A stretch of DNA of 64,000 bases from Alphaproteobacteria bacterium. GTDB lineage: Bacteria; Pseudomonadota; Alphaproteobacteria; DSM-16000; Inquilinaceae. A program made the translations under genes and the position numbers. Positions 26,588 through 34,885 of the stretch are shown one piece after another. Where the stretch lies: NCBI GenBank assembly GCA_028277405.1, contig JANQGH010000100.1, forward strand, positions 434,001 through 498,000. Reading direction: 5' to 3'. The notes below the pieces were generated by a model. The model was not told the origin of the DNA and did not search any database. It saw only the letters and a list, made by a program, of their open reading frames with translations. The stretch's first letter is position 1. Every line of letters starts with the position of its first letter.

Positions 26588-26606
26588 TGTACAAACATGT
26601 TGAACA
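26588..26606. promoter_or_regulatory. Inverted repeat, candidate IclR operator
   Basis: TGTACAA, five bases, TTGAACA: half-sites agree at six of seven positions. It starts 13 bases upstream of the IclR start codon and sits in the 203-base gap shared with the divergent TRAP operon. Length and position suit an IclR-family autoregulatory site. Confidence 0.5.
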
Positions 26607-26778
26607 TAGGCCACATCCTGCGCTGTAATCAAGCGAGGTTGGCCACCCTTCCGATCGGCGGGGGACGCGGGGGCACAAGGGGATGAAAGATCCGCCAGGC
26701 CGACGCGATTGGCGACCAAAATGAACAGCGGGCGTCGTACCCACTACGCCGCCCCAACGAACGGGGGAGTGGCAATCA

Positions 26779-27840
26779 ATGACCGTCAAGAAGCTTGTGG
26801 AAGTGGCATCGCGCGGGGTTTCCCGCCGTTTCGTCCTGCAGGGGGCGGCCGCCGGTGTTGCGGCCTCAAGCCTCGGCTTTCCCAACATCGCGCGGGCCCA
26901 AGGCAGGATCAGCTGGGACCGGCCCATCATCGCGGGCCTGAACGGCCGAGAGGGTGACCCGACCGATATTTCGATCCGGCGCATCCCCGAAATCCTGGCC
27001 CAGCAATACGACATCGACATCATCATCGAGATCTACCCGTCCTCGCAGCTGGCGGCGGATATCGGCCAGATCGAGGGCGTGCAGAACGGTCTGATGGACA
27101 TCGCGTCCAACGCCACGGCGGCCGTATACGGCTTCACCGACGCCTACCATTTCATGGACCTGCCCTTCCTGTTCCCGACCTGGAACGACGCGCTGGGCTT
27201 CGCCCAAAGCGACATGATGGCGGAGCGCAACGCGATCGCCGAACAGGACATGCCGCTGAAGATCCTGCCCCTCGTTGGTGCCGGCGGCTATCGCCTGCTG
27301 ACCAACAATGTGCGGCCGGTACACACGCCGGCGGACTTCGAGGGCATCAAGGTGCGCTCGTCGTTCGGCGGGTCGATCATCGACATCAACACGCTGGCCG
27401 CGTGGGGCGGCTCGCCAACGCCGCTGCCGTGGGGCGAGTCCTATACCGGCGTGCAGCAGGGCATCATCGACGGCATGTTCGTGCAGCCGATCTGGACCTA
27501 TCTCGCCAACTTCGCCGAGGTGCTGGACCAGGGCACACAGGTACCGTCGAACTGGGTCGGCCAAATCCAAATGATGAACATCAACACCTGGAACGAGATG
27601 CCCGACGAGATCAAGGGCCCGTTCATGGAGGCCGCGCAGATCGCCGCCGACGAGGGCAACGTGCTCGACCGGGATCTGGAATCGCAATACATCACGCGGC
27701 TGGAAGAGGCCGGCATGGCGATCTACACGCCGACGCCGGACGAGATGGCCGAATGGCGGGAGATTGCGCTTGCGACATGGGACGAGTCCGAACTCGATCC
27801 CGCCCTGATCACTCAACTGCGCCAAATGGTTGACGGCTAG
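26779..27840 (+). CDS. dctP: TRAP transporter substrate-binding protein (DctP)
   Basis: 353 residues with a twin-arginine-like signal (Arg16-Arg17 in VSRRFVLQGAA) and a cleavage site after ARA at about residue 40. The mature protein is a DctP-type solute receptor with YPSSQLAADIGQIEGVQNG and the ligand-region motif FEGIKVRS. ATG 26779 has GGGGAG upstream. It is followed by the two membrane subunits. The ligand is probably a carboxylate; the divergent 3-mercaptopropionate-like operon makes a sulfur-containing carboxylate possible. Confidence 0.92.
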   Translation: MTVKKLVEVASRGVSRRFVLQGAAAGVAASSLGFPNIARAQGRISWDRPIIAGLNGREGDPTDISIRRIPEILAQQYDIDIIIEIYPSSQLAADIGQIEGVQNGLMDIASNATAAVYGFTDAYHFMDLPFLFPTWNDALGFAQSDMMAERNAIAEQDMPLKILPLVGAGGYRLLTNNVRPVHTPADFEGIKVRSSFGGSIIDINTLAAWGGSPTPLPWGESYTGVQQGIIDGMFVQPIWTYLANFAEVLDQGTQVPSNWVGQIQMMNINTWNEMPDEIKGPFMEAAQIAADEGNVLDRDLESQYITRLEEAGMAIYTPTPDEMAEWREIALATWDESELDPALITQLRQMVDG

Positions 27841-27891
27841 GCCAAGCCCCAAACCGCGTCCGTTTCGTTTGCGGGAATTCAGGACGGCCGC

Positions 27892-28452
27892 ATGAGTGCG
27901 ATCGACGCCGCCCTTCGTCGGGTCGAGGCCACCGCACTCTTCGTGGCCGCCTGTTGCGCCGCGCTGATCGCCATCGTCATGGGCGCGCAGGTCTTCTGGC
28001 GCTACGTGCTCGTCGAGCCGCTGTTGTGGTCGGAGCGGCTGTCGGTCTACGCCTTGGTTTGGCTGGTGTTCCTGGGTGCCGCTGTCATCACCGCGCGCTG
28101 GGATCATGTCGCCATCGGCAGTTTCGTTAACCTTTTGCCCGCCCCGCTGCGCGCGATCGCGGCAGTTCTCGGAAAGCTGGCCATGGCGGTGTTTGCGCTG
28201 GTGGTCCTGATCGTCTCGTTCGACAATCTATTGACGGGCGCCCATGCGCGGGCGCCGGCCCTGGGCATCTCGACCGTCTGGGTCAAGGCGATCATCTCGG
28301 TCAGCGCTGCCGCGATGGTGCTGTTCAGCCTCGCCCTGGTGATACGCGATCTGCGCAATATCGCGCTGCGGCGCTGGGACGCGTTTCCGAGGACCGTGCG
28401 TGACCTGCCCGACGCCGCAGTGGAGGACACGGAGCCGGAGCGTCCACGGTGA
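27892..28452 (+). CDS. dctQ: TRAP transporter small permease (DctQ)
   Basis: 186 residues with four hydrophobic segments (about 15-35, 50-70, 88-110 and 132-152) and the DctQ-typical LLWSERLSVYALVWLVFLGAA split around residue 44-62. The C-terminus is a charged cytoplasmic tail. ATG 27892 has AGGA upstream and lies 51 bases after dctP. It bridges the receptor and the large permease. Confidence 0.9.
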   Translation: MSAIDAALRRVEATALFVAACCAALIAIVMGAQVFWRYVLVEPLLWSERLSVYALVWLVFLGAAVITARWDHVAIGSFVNLLPAPLRAIAAVLGKLAMAVFALVVLIVSFDNLLTGAHARAPALGISTVWVKAIISVSAAAMVLFSLALVIRDLRNIALRRWDAFPRTVRDLPDAAVEDTEPERPR

Positions 28453-28490
28453 GCCCCAAGCGGGATCCAAGCGGCCGAGGTCTCTGACCC

Positions 28491-29801
28491 ATGGGCATGG
28501 AGGTCATTGGCCCGTTCCTGCTGCTGCCTTTCGCCGTCTTTCTGGTCCTGGGCATTCCGGTTGCCGTGTCGATCGGGCTTAGCTGCGTATCGTTCCTGAC
28601 CCTGTCGGGTGCGCCGATCCCGCCCCTGTCGCTGCTGGCGACCGAGATGTACGACTCGGTCGCCAAGTACGCGCTGCTGGCGCTGCCGATGTTCGTGCTG
28701 ACAGGCGAGCTGTTCAACCGGCTAAACCTGACCGACAAGCTGATCGATCTCGCCCGCGCCATGGTCGGCTGGCTGCGCGGCGGCCTGGCGCATGTCAACA
28801 TCCTGACCAGCATGTTCTTCGCCGGCATTTCGGGTTCGATCTTCGGCGACATCGCCTCGATCGGCACGGTCCTGATCCCGTCGATGGTGCGCGAGCGCTA
28901 CGGCAGGGCGTTTTCGGCGGCCGTCACGGCATCGAGTTCGATCATCGGTGCCATCATCCCGCCTTCCACGGTGATGATCATCATCGGCGCCCATCTCGAC
29001 ATCTCGGTCGGCGGCCTGTTCGCGGCCGGCATGCTGCCCGGCATCCTGATCGGCCTGGCGCTGATGATCACGGCCTTCGTCATTTCGTCCCTGCGCGGCT
29101 ATGGCGAGATGCACCGTTTCGAGGGGCCGATCGCGCTCGGCATCAGCTTGGCGAAGGCGGCGCCAACGCTATTGATCCCAGTCGGTCTGATCAGCGGCAT
29201 CTTGCTGGGCATCTTCACGCCGACAGAGGGCGGCGCCGCGGCGGTGATTTACACGCTGGTGGTCGGCGCGGTTGTCTACCGCAACCTGACCTTCGACAAG
29301 ATATGGGCCGCCCTGCGATCGACCGTGGTGGTCACCGCCTCGGCGTTGTTCATCGTCTCGACCGCGTTCGTCTTCTCGCGGATCATGACCTTTCACCGCG
29401 TGCCGCAGGAACTGTTGGACCTGTTGCTGTCGATCTCAGACGAGCGCTGGCTGATCATCCTGATCGTGCTGGTGTTCTTCATCATCGTCGGCACCTTCAT
29501 GGACGCGCTGGCCAACATGATCATTCTGGGGCCGTTGCTCTATCCCGTGATGGTCGGCGGTATGGGCATGCATGAATTGCAGTTCGGCATGATGCTGATC
29601 GTCGGCCTGCTGCTCGGCCTGCTCACGCCGCCGCTTGGTATCTGCCTGTTCATGGTGACGCCGATTGCGCGCACGACGCTGGGCCAGACGACGGCGGCCG
29701 TCCTGCCGTTCCTGGCCGCTGAATTCGTGGTTCTGTTGCTGATCGCCTATGTGCCGGCGGTCACGCTCACCATCCCCCGCTGGGTCGGTTTTATCAGTTA
29801 G
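28491..29801 (+). CDS. dctM: TRAP transporter large permease (DctM)
   Basis: 436 residues, highly hydrophobic with about a dozen segments. Family markers are the GISGSIFGDIASIG stretch near residue 110-123, IIPPSTVMIIIGA near 160, and LGLLTPPLGICLF near 373. It carries out sodium-coupled import with DctQ. The stop codon shares four bases (TTAG) with the stop of the convergent MmgE/PrpD gene, and I see no terminator between them. Confidence 0.92.
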   Translation: MGMEVIGPFLLLPFAVFLVLGIPVAVSIGLSCVSFLTLSGAPIPPLSLLATEMYDSVAKYALLALPMFVLTGELFNRLNLTDKLIDLARAMVGWLRGGLAHVNILTSMFFAGISGSIFGDIASIGTVLIPSMVRERYGRAFSAAVTASSSIIGAIIPPSTVMIIIGAHLDISVGGLFAAGMLPGILIGLALMITAFVISSLRGYGEMHRFEGPIALGISLAKAAPTLLIPVGLISGILLGIFTPTEGGAAAVIYTLVVGAVVYRNLTFDKIWAALRSTVVVTASALFIVSTAFVFSRIMTFHRVPQELLDLLLSISDERWLIILIVLVFFIIVGTFMDALANMIILGPLLYPVMVGGMGMHELQFGMMLIVGLLLGLLTPPLGICLFMVTPIARTTLGQTTAAVLPFLAAEFVVLLLIAYVPAVTLTIPRWVGFIS

Positions 29802-31165
29802 CTGAACACAAGCAGGCCCGACAGGTCCGTCTGGCGTTCGATATGCTGACACCAGTCGAAGACACGCCGCGCGTCGCTTTCGGGCAAGCCAACGTCATCA
29901 GCACAGGATTGAAATTTGCGCCAGATCCCGTCCACGCTGAGCGGGTTGTCGGCATGGCCGCTGGCCCGCCGGATCTTCGGTGTCTCCAGCGTGCGGCCAT
30001 CATCCAGGTCGATGCGCACCACGTCCCAGGGTGTGGCGACCGGGTAGTCGGGATCGTAATCTTCAACGGCGTCGACCGCGACCTTGGCCATCAGCGCGCG
30101 CAACTGCGGGTCATCAAGCCGATCCTGGCGCAGTTCAGCCAACGTCACCTGACCAAAGCGCAGGGCGGCGGCGCAGGCAAAGCTAAGCGAAAACTTCGCC
30201 TCGGCCGGGCGTTTGGGGTCGTCGAACGGCATCACCTTGGCATGCTTGACCGAGACGCGGGGGCGCACGGAAACGATCCGCTCAAGCGGAATGTCCGTCG
30301 TCTGCCGCAGCTCCAGGATCGCATCGATGCAGCGTTGCGAGGCGCCCACGGTCGGGTACTTTTTGATGTTCAGCCCGGCCTTGGTGATCAGCCAGCGCCG
30401 GCCGAATTCGGGGTCCGAGGTGCGATCGACCTGGCCCGAGGGCGACAGGGCGGCCATCAGGCCGGTGTCGGCCTCCAGCGCATCGACCCGGGCCGTCATG
30501 CCGGCAGCGACCAGACGGCAGGCGCGCAGGCCCGCCTCGGCAGCCCGGCCGGCATGGTAGGGCTTGGTCATCGAGCCGAAATTCGACATGACGCCGCCGG
30601 CATGGGAGGCCGCCAGCGCGATCGCCATGGTCGCGTCACCGGCCTCCAGCCCGAGGATATGGACGGCGGCCGCCGCTGCACCGACCGGTCCAAATACGGC
30701 CGTCGGGTGCCAGCCCTTGGTGTGCAGGTGATCGGGTTCGCGCGTCATCAGCGCGCCCCAAATCTCGTAACCGACCGCATAGGCCGTGGCCAGCCGCCGA
30801 CCGTCCGCCGGCTTTAGCGCGGCGGCGGCCAGGATGACGGGGACCAGCACCGCGCTGGGGTGGTTGGAATAGGCGTAGTCGTCATAGTCGTGGGCGTGGG
30901 CGGCGACGGCATTGAGCATCGCGGCGAACTCCGCTGGCAGACGGACTTGGCCAAGCAGGGCGGGCGCTTCCGGCTTGCCGCCAAATGCTTCCGCGTAGCG
31001 CCTGACCGCCTCGGTCACCGGCTCGGCGATGCCGGCAAGCAGGACGGCAATGACGTCCGTGAACCCCAGTCGTACCGTCTCGACCGCCGCGTCCGGCAAG
31101 TCGTCGAAGCTCGCCTCGGCGGCAAAGGCACCCGCAAGGCGGGTGAGCGGCGCAAGTTCAGTCAC
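29798..31165 (-). CDS. MmgE/PrpD family protein
   Basis: 455 residues of the MmgE/PrpD fold, which covers 2-methylcitrate dehydratase and related lyases or isomerases. Typical segments are AHAHDYDDYAYSNHPSAV, GYEIWGALM and HAGGVMSNFGSMTKPYHAG. GTG 31165 is chosen because a GGGGAGC ribosome site precedes it and it overlaps the upstream gene's stop (GTGA). It is the last gene of a five-gene minus-strand operon with two PuuE-like and two glutathione-transferase genes. Family members are functionally diverse, so the substrate is open. Confidence 0.87.
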   Translation of the reverse strand: MTELAPLTRLAGAFAAEASFDDLPDAAVETVRLGFTDVIAVLLAGIAEPVTEAVRRYAEAFGGKPEAPALLGQVRLPAEFAAMLNAVAAHAHDYDDYAYSNHPSAVLVPVILAAAALKPADGRRLATAYAVGYEIWGALMTREPDHLHTKGWHPTAVFGPVGAAAAAVHILGLEAGDATMAIALAASHAGGVMSNFGSMTKPYHAGRAAEAGLRACRLVAAGMTARVDALEADTGLMAALSPSGQVDRTSDPEFGRRWLITKAGLNIKKYPTVGASQRCIDAILELRQTTDIPLERIVSVRPRVSVKHAKVMPFDDPKRPAEAKFSLSFACAAALRFGQVTLAELRQDRLDDPQLRALMAKVAVDAVEDYDPDYPVATPWDVVRIDLDDGRTLETPKIRRASGHADNPLSVDGIWRKFQSCADDVGLPESDARRVFDWCQHIERQTDLSGLLVFS

Positions 31166-32088
31166 GGATTGCTCCCCCTGGCAGCGTCGAGAATCTCCGC
31201 CCCGGTCGCGCACCAGACGCCCTGACGGTCCATGATGTGGTCGAGCACGGCGGCAAGGCGCCCGATGCGGTGCGGCACGCCAATCACCCACGGATGCAAG
31301 GGCAAGGCCAGGACGCGACCGCCGGCCTCGCCCGCCTCGTGATGGAGAAAGTCAAAGGCGTCGATCACCTGCTCGGCCCACGCCTCGGCGCGTTGGTTGT
31401 AGCCGGTGATCAGGCGGATGTCCGACAGCTCGTGGCCCAGCGGCATCGACCAGACCGGGCCGCTGTCGGTGTCCATCTCATAGGGCAACTCGTCATTGAC
31501 CCAGTCGGCGGTGTAGCGACAGCCGGTGGCGGCCACGAGATGGGTGGTGTTGTCGGACAGGGCGTTGGCCGGCGACAGCCAACCCGCGACCGGCTGACCG
31601 GAGAGGCCGCGCAACGTCTCGACCGAACGCCGCATAAGCGACGCCTCAAACTCATCATCCCATTCGGCCCGGTGGACATGGTTCATGTCCCAGCCATGGG
31701 CCATGACCTCCCAGCCGCGCGCCACAGTCTGGTCGACCCAGTAGGGGTAGCGTTCCGCCGCCCGCGCGTTGAAGGCGACGCTTGCCTTCAGCCCGCGTGC
31801 ATCCAGCACCTTGAACACGCGGGCCAGGCCAACCCGATTGCCGTAGTCGCGCAGCGTGTAGTTCCAATAGTCCGGATAGGGCCGTCCCATGCCGCCCGGC
31901 ACGGCGAACGGACCATCCTCCATGTTCAGCGGGAAGAACTCAACGATCGGCACCAGCCAGAGAGCAACGCGCGCGCCGCCCGGCCAGACCATGCGCGGAT
32001 GCTCGCCGTGGCGCCGGAAGGCGTAGTGGACGTGATCCATGCCGCGCTTGCGCAGCGGATAGTCGAGATAGCTGGGATGGACGGCCAT
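31162..32088 (-). CDS. PuuE-like polysaccharide-deacetylase-fold hydrolase, copy 1
   Basis: 308 residues of the NodB-homology fold in the PuuE (metal-independent allantoinase) branch. It shows YTLRDYGNRVGLARVFKVL near 78-96, EVMAHGWDMNH near 126-136 and LPLHPWVIGVPHRI in the C-terminal third. ATG 32088 overlaps the stop of copy 2 (TGATG). Two tandem members in one operon may form a heteromer or act on successive intermediates. Cyclic amide hydrolysis is the family precedent; the substrate here is not known. Confidence 0.83.
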   Translation of the reverse strand: MAVHPSYLDYPLRKRGMDHVHYAFRRHGEHPRMVWPGGARVALWLVPIVEFFPLNMEDGPFAVPGGMGRPYPDYWNYTLRDYGNRVGLARVFKVLDARGLKASVAFNARAAERYPYWVDQTVARGWEVMAHGWDMNHVHRAEWDDEFEASLMRRSVETLRGLSGQPVAGWLSPANALSDNTTHLVAATGCRYTADWVNDELPYEMDTDSGPVWSMPLGHELSDIRLITGYNQRAEAWAEQVIDAFDFLHHEAGEAGGRVLALPLHPWVIGVPHRIGRLAAVLDHIMDRQGVWCATGAEILDAARGSNP

Positions 32089-33038
32089 CAGGCGTCTCCC
32101 GCCAAGCCGCGCAGACGCGACAGCTCGGCATCATGATAGTGATCGAGATACCAGCCTGCGATCTCACGCCCGGTGGCGTGCCAGACACCGTCATGCTGCA
32201 TGCAGTAGTCCAGCGCCTCGGCCAATGGTCGGATGCGGTGCGGATAGCCGATCATCCACGGATGCAGGGGCACGCACATGACGGTGCCGGACTCCGCGCC
32301 CTCGGCATAAAGCTGGTCGAACTGCGCCTTGATCGTCTCCGCATACTGACGCGGCGTGCCGCCGGTGGTGTGCAGCGCCGTCCAGTCATTGGTCTCCAAA
32401 GAATAGGGCAGGCTGACCAGCCGGCCGGAGCGGACCTTCACCGGTTGCGGCTGATCGTCATGGAACAGGTCGAGCGTGTAGCGGATGCCTTCTTCCGCCA
32501 ACAGGTCCATCGTGCGCGGTGTGTTGGTTAACGCCGGCGACAGCCAGCCGGCCAGGGTCTGCCCTGAATGTCGATGGATGGTTTCGGCCACGTGGCGGAT
32601 GAAGCCGCGCTCCTGCTCCTCCGACATGGCGTACTGATAGCGGGTGTTGTAGACGCCATGGGAGAACAGCTCCCAGCCACGATCGGTCATGGCCTTGCCG
32701 ATTTCCGGGAAGTGATCCAGCACGGCGACGTTAAGGGAGATCGAGGCGGTGATGCCCAACTCATCCAACAGATCGGCCATGCGCCAGAAGCCGACGCGGT
32801 TGCCATAGTCGCGGATGCCGTAATGCAGCACGTCGGGTTCCGGCCGGAACCACGACGAGCGGGCCGGACCACGCGGCGGGTGCAGTTCGTAGAACTCCAC
32901 GTTCGGCGCCACCCAGAACGCGACCCTGGCCCCGTCGGGCCATTCGATTTTTGGCCGATCCACATAAGGGTTGAAATAGTAGAGGTCAGGATCTTCGGCC
33001 CGCAGTTCTGGTGGAATTGGCCATGGCAGGTCGGCCAT
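32088..33038 (-). CDS. PuuE-like polysaccharide-deacetylase-fold hydrolase, copy 2
   Basis: 316 residues, paralogous to the downstream copy. Shared landmarks include YGIRDYGNRVGFWRMADLL, WELFSHGVYNTRYQY and VPLHPWMIGYPHRIRPLAEAL cut to the same spacing. The HGV/HGW-type active-site motif differs between the copies (SHGVYN here, AHGWDM there), which hints at different specificity. It starts 38 bases after the glutathione transferase stop and overlaps copy 1. Confidence 0.83.
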   Translation of the reverse strand: MADLPWPIPPELRAEDPDLYYFNPYVDRPKIEWPDGARVAFWVAPNVEFYELHPPRGPARSSWFRPEPDVLHYGIRDYGNRVGFWRMADLLDELGITASISLNVAVLDHFPEIGKAMTDRGWELFSHGVYNTRYQYAMSEEQERGFIRHVAETIHRHSGQTLAGWLSPALTNTPRTMDLLAEEGIRYTLDLFHDDQPQPVKVRSGRLVSLPYSLETNDWTALHTTGGTPRQYAETIKAQFDQLYAEGAESGTVMCVPLHPWMIGYPHRIRPLAEALDYCMQHDGVWHATGREIAGWYLDHYHDAELSRLRGLAGDA

Positions 33039-33076
33039 CGTCGTGTTTCTCCCCCTTCAACCGGTGTCGCTTGGTA

Positions 33077-33775
33077 TCAGCCGCGATGGGTCTGGCTGCG
33101 GCCGTACAGCCGCTCGCGCGCCGCATCGTCCATCTCGATCTCCGCGCCCGGCGTTTGTCGGTCCGATAGCACGGCAAAGCCGCGCTGAACCGCCGGGCGT
33201 TCCTCGACCTCGTGATACCAGCGCGCCAGATGAGCGAACTCCTCCAGCTCGACGCCTTGAAAGTACGGCGTGACCCAGGGCCAGACGGCCATGTCGGCGA
33301 TGGTGTACACGCCGGCGAGATACGCGTGGCCGGCCAGATGATCGTTCATGACCCGATAGAGACGGTGGACCTCGCGGGTATAGCGGTCGATGGCGTAGGG
33401 CACATGTTCGGGACAGTATTTGCGAAAGAAGTTGGCCTGGCCCAGCATCGGGCCGACGCCGCCCATTTGGAACATCAGCCACTGCATTGTCTGGTGGCGA
33501 TGGGGCGGATCGATGGGAAAGAACTTGCCGGTCTTTTCGGCCAGATAGAACAGGATCGCGCCGGACTCGAAGATGGTGTAGCTGCGTCCGCCCGGTCCGT
33601 CGTCGTCGACGATCGCCGGGATCTTGTTGTTCGGATTGACCTCCAGGAACTCGGGCTCGAACTGGTCGCCGGCGGCGATGTCGATGCCATGGGCGCGGTA
33701 GGCCAGGCCGCATTCCTCGAGCATGATGTGGACCTTGATGCCGTTGGGCGTCGGCCAGGTATAGAGGTCGATCAT
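33077..33775 (-). CDS. Glutathione S-transferase family protein (YfcG/YghU-like)
   Basis: 232 residues. The N-terminal thioredoxin-like domain starts IDLYTWPTPNGIKVHIMLEE and has the cis-proline motif NKIPAIVDDDG and FESGAIL for glutathione binding. TPNG at the active site is typical of the Nu-class disulfide reductases YfcG and YghU. The helical domain carries TIADMAVWPWV. ATG 33775 directly abuts the preceding transferase stop. Confidence 0.88.
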   Translation of the reverse strand: MIDLYTWPTPNGIKVHIMLEECGLAYRAHGIDIAAGDQFEPEFLEVNPNNKIPAIVDDDGPGGRSYTIFESGAILFYLAEKTGKFFPIDPPHRHQTMQWLMFQMGGVGPMLGQANFFRKYCPEHVPYAIDRYTREVHRLYRVMNDHLAGHAYLAGVYTIADMAVWPWVTPYFQGVELEEFAHLARWYHEVEERPAVQRGFAVLSDRQTPGAEIEMDDAARERLYGRSQTHRG

Positions 33776-34408
33776 TCAGTCGCTCGGCAGCAGGTTGAAG
33801 TGGAAGATCGGGTCGGCGGCGGTTCGCTTATACCAGGCGGCCAACGGCTTACGGCCGTCGCGCCAATCATAGTCGTCGGGCATCAGGCCCGTCGCGTCGG
33901 AGATCTGCGACGTTTTCAGACCCAGGAACGACAGGGCGCCGACCGCGCGGGCCTGGGCGATGTCGAGGCTGCGCCAAGCGGCGGCATCCCGCGTCAGTGC
34001 GTCGAGCGTGCCGCCAATCTTGGCCCAATATCGCTCAAGGACATCGGGCCGTTGTTGTTCCTGCGGCACCCAGCCTTCGATGATCAGTCGCACCGTACAG
34101 TCGAACAGGCCGTCCGCCAGCCACAATTGGCGGCGGGTGGTGATGGCCTCACCGTCCTGCGGAAACAGGCGATCGCGACCGTGCAGGCCGTCAAGATACT
34201 CATAGATAACCGGCCCGCCATAGAGCGGCGTGCCGTCTTCCAATTCCAAGGCTGGCACCGTGATCAGCGGATTGACCTCGGCCAAGCCGTTTTCCGGGTC
34301 GAACGGCCGCGTCGGCACCGGCTTCATCCGATCGGCCACACCGGCGTAGGCGATCACCGCCTCGACCGTGTGCACGTAGTCCTTGATCGGGGTGTAAAGC
34401 AGGCGCAT
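33776..34408 (-). CDS. Glutathione S-transferase family protein
   Basis: 210 residues. The N-terminal domain LLYTPIKDYVHTVEAVIAYAG is followed by NPLITVPALELEDG with the cis-proline, and GGPVIYEYLD at the glutathione carboxylate site. It is the first gene of the operon running to 29798, downstream of a gap with two GTATAC palindromes. Roles could be glutathione conjugation, isomerisation or thioether cleavage in the same pathway as the MmgE/PrpD and PuuE-like proteins; this is inference. Confidence 0.86.
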   Translation of the reverse strand: MRLLYTPIKDYVHTVEAVIAYAGVADRMKPVPTRPFDPENGLAEVNPLITVPALELEDGTPLYGGPVIYEYLDGLHGRDRLFPQDGEAITTRRQLWLADGLFDCTVRLIIEGWVPQEQQRPDVLERYWAKIGGTLDALTRDAAAWRSLDIAQARAVGALSFLGLKTSQISDATGLMPDDYDWRDGRKPLAAWYKRTAADPIFHFNLLPSD

Positions 34409-34885
34409 CGGGTGCCTTAGTCCCGACCGAGACAGTCGGCCGGAGCCACCCGGCCAGGAGGCTTAGAATATCCGGTCAGGTCCAGCCGGATGCGGCCTGG
34501 ATCGGCGTGCGAGCCTGCCTCAAAAACGTCGCGCTCGGTCGTCTGGGACAACGGCCCGCCTTCCTGATTGTATACTTTTTGCCCGAACAGGATGAGGGCA
34601 GGCGAAAGGCTTGGCAATCCCCTAATCGCTGATTTTTGGGAAACTTGATACGATCAATCACAGAAGCGTCTCGACACTGCTGTCGCTGACGGACTTGCTT
34701 CGTATACAATGGCGCCATCGTCGCGCTTGGTCTGGATGTCGTAGGCAACGCCCGCAAGGTCGAAGCGCCAGGCCCAGACGCCCGTCGGATGGCCGACCCA
34801 ATCTTGCCGCGTGCATCCGAGCAAAAAAAGACTGCCGGACCCGAAGGTCCGGCAGCCATTTGACATTCCAGAGAAGTAGCGGTGG
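34409..34885. promoter_or_regulatory. 477-base gap: two GTATAC palindromes, a further inverted repeat and a terminator
   Basis: No coding sequence is supported. It holds ATTGTATACTTT (34567-34578) and TTCGTATACAAT (34699-34710), 132 bases apart centre to centre. Between them is the perfect inverted repeat TTGAT-ACG-ATCAA (34645-34657). At the right end is the terminator of the binding-protein gene. The left part should contain the promoter of the transferase-PuuE-PrpD operon, but I could not pick a convincing -35/-10 pair. Confidence 0.55.
34822..34854 (-). terminator. Rho-independent terminator of the binding-protein gene
   Basis: Read on the minus strand: a perfect 9-bp stem TGCCGGACC / GGTCCGGCA around a TTCG tetraloop, then GTC and seven T. 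It begins 32 bases after the stop of the minus-strand binding-protein gene. This is the clearest intrinsic terminator in the window. Confidence 0.9.

Noticed and set aside
27124..27135. GTATAC core inside dctP
   Set aside because: It is coding sequence and its flanks (GCC/GGC) do not match the A/T-flanked intergenic sites.
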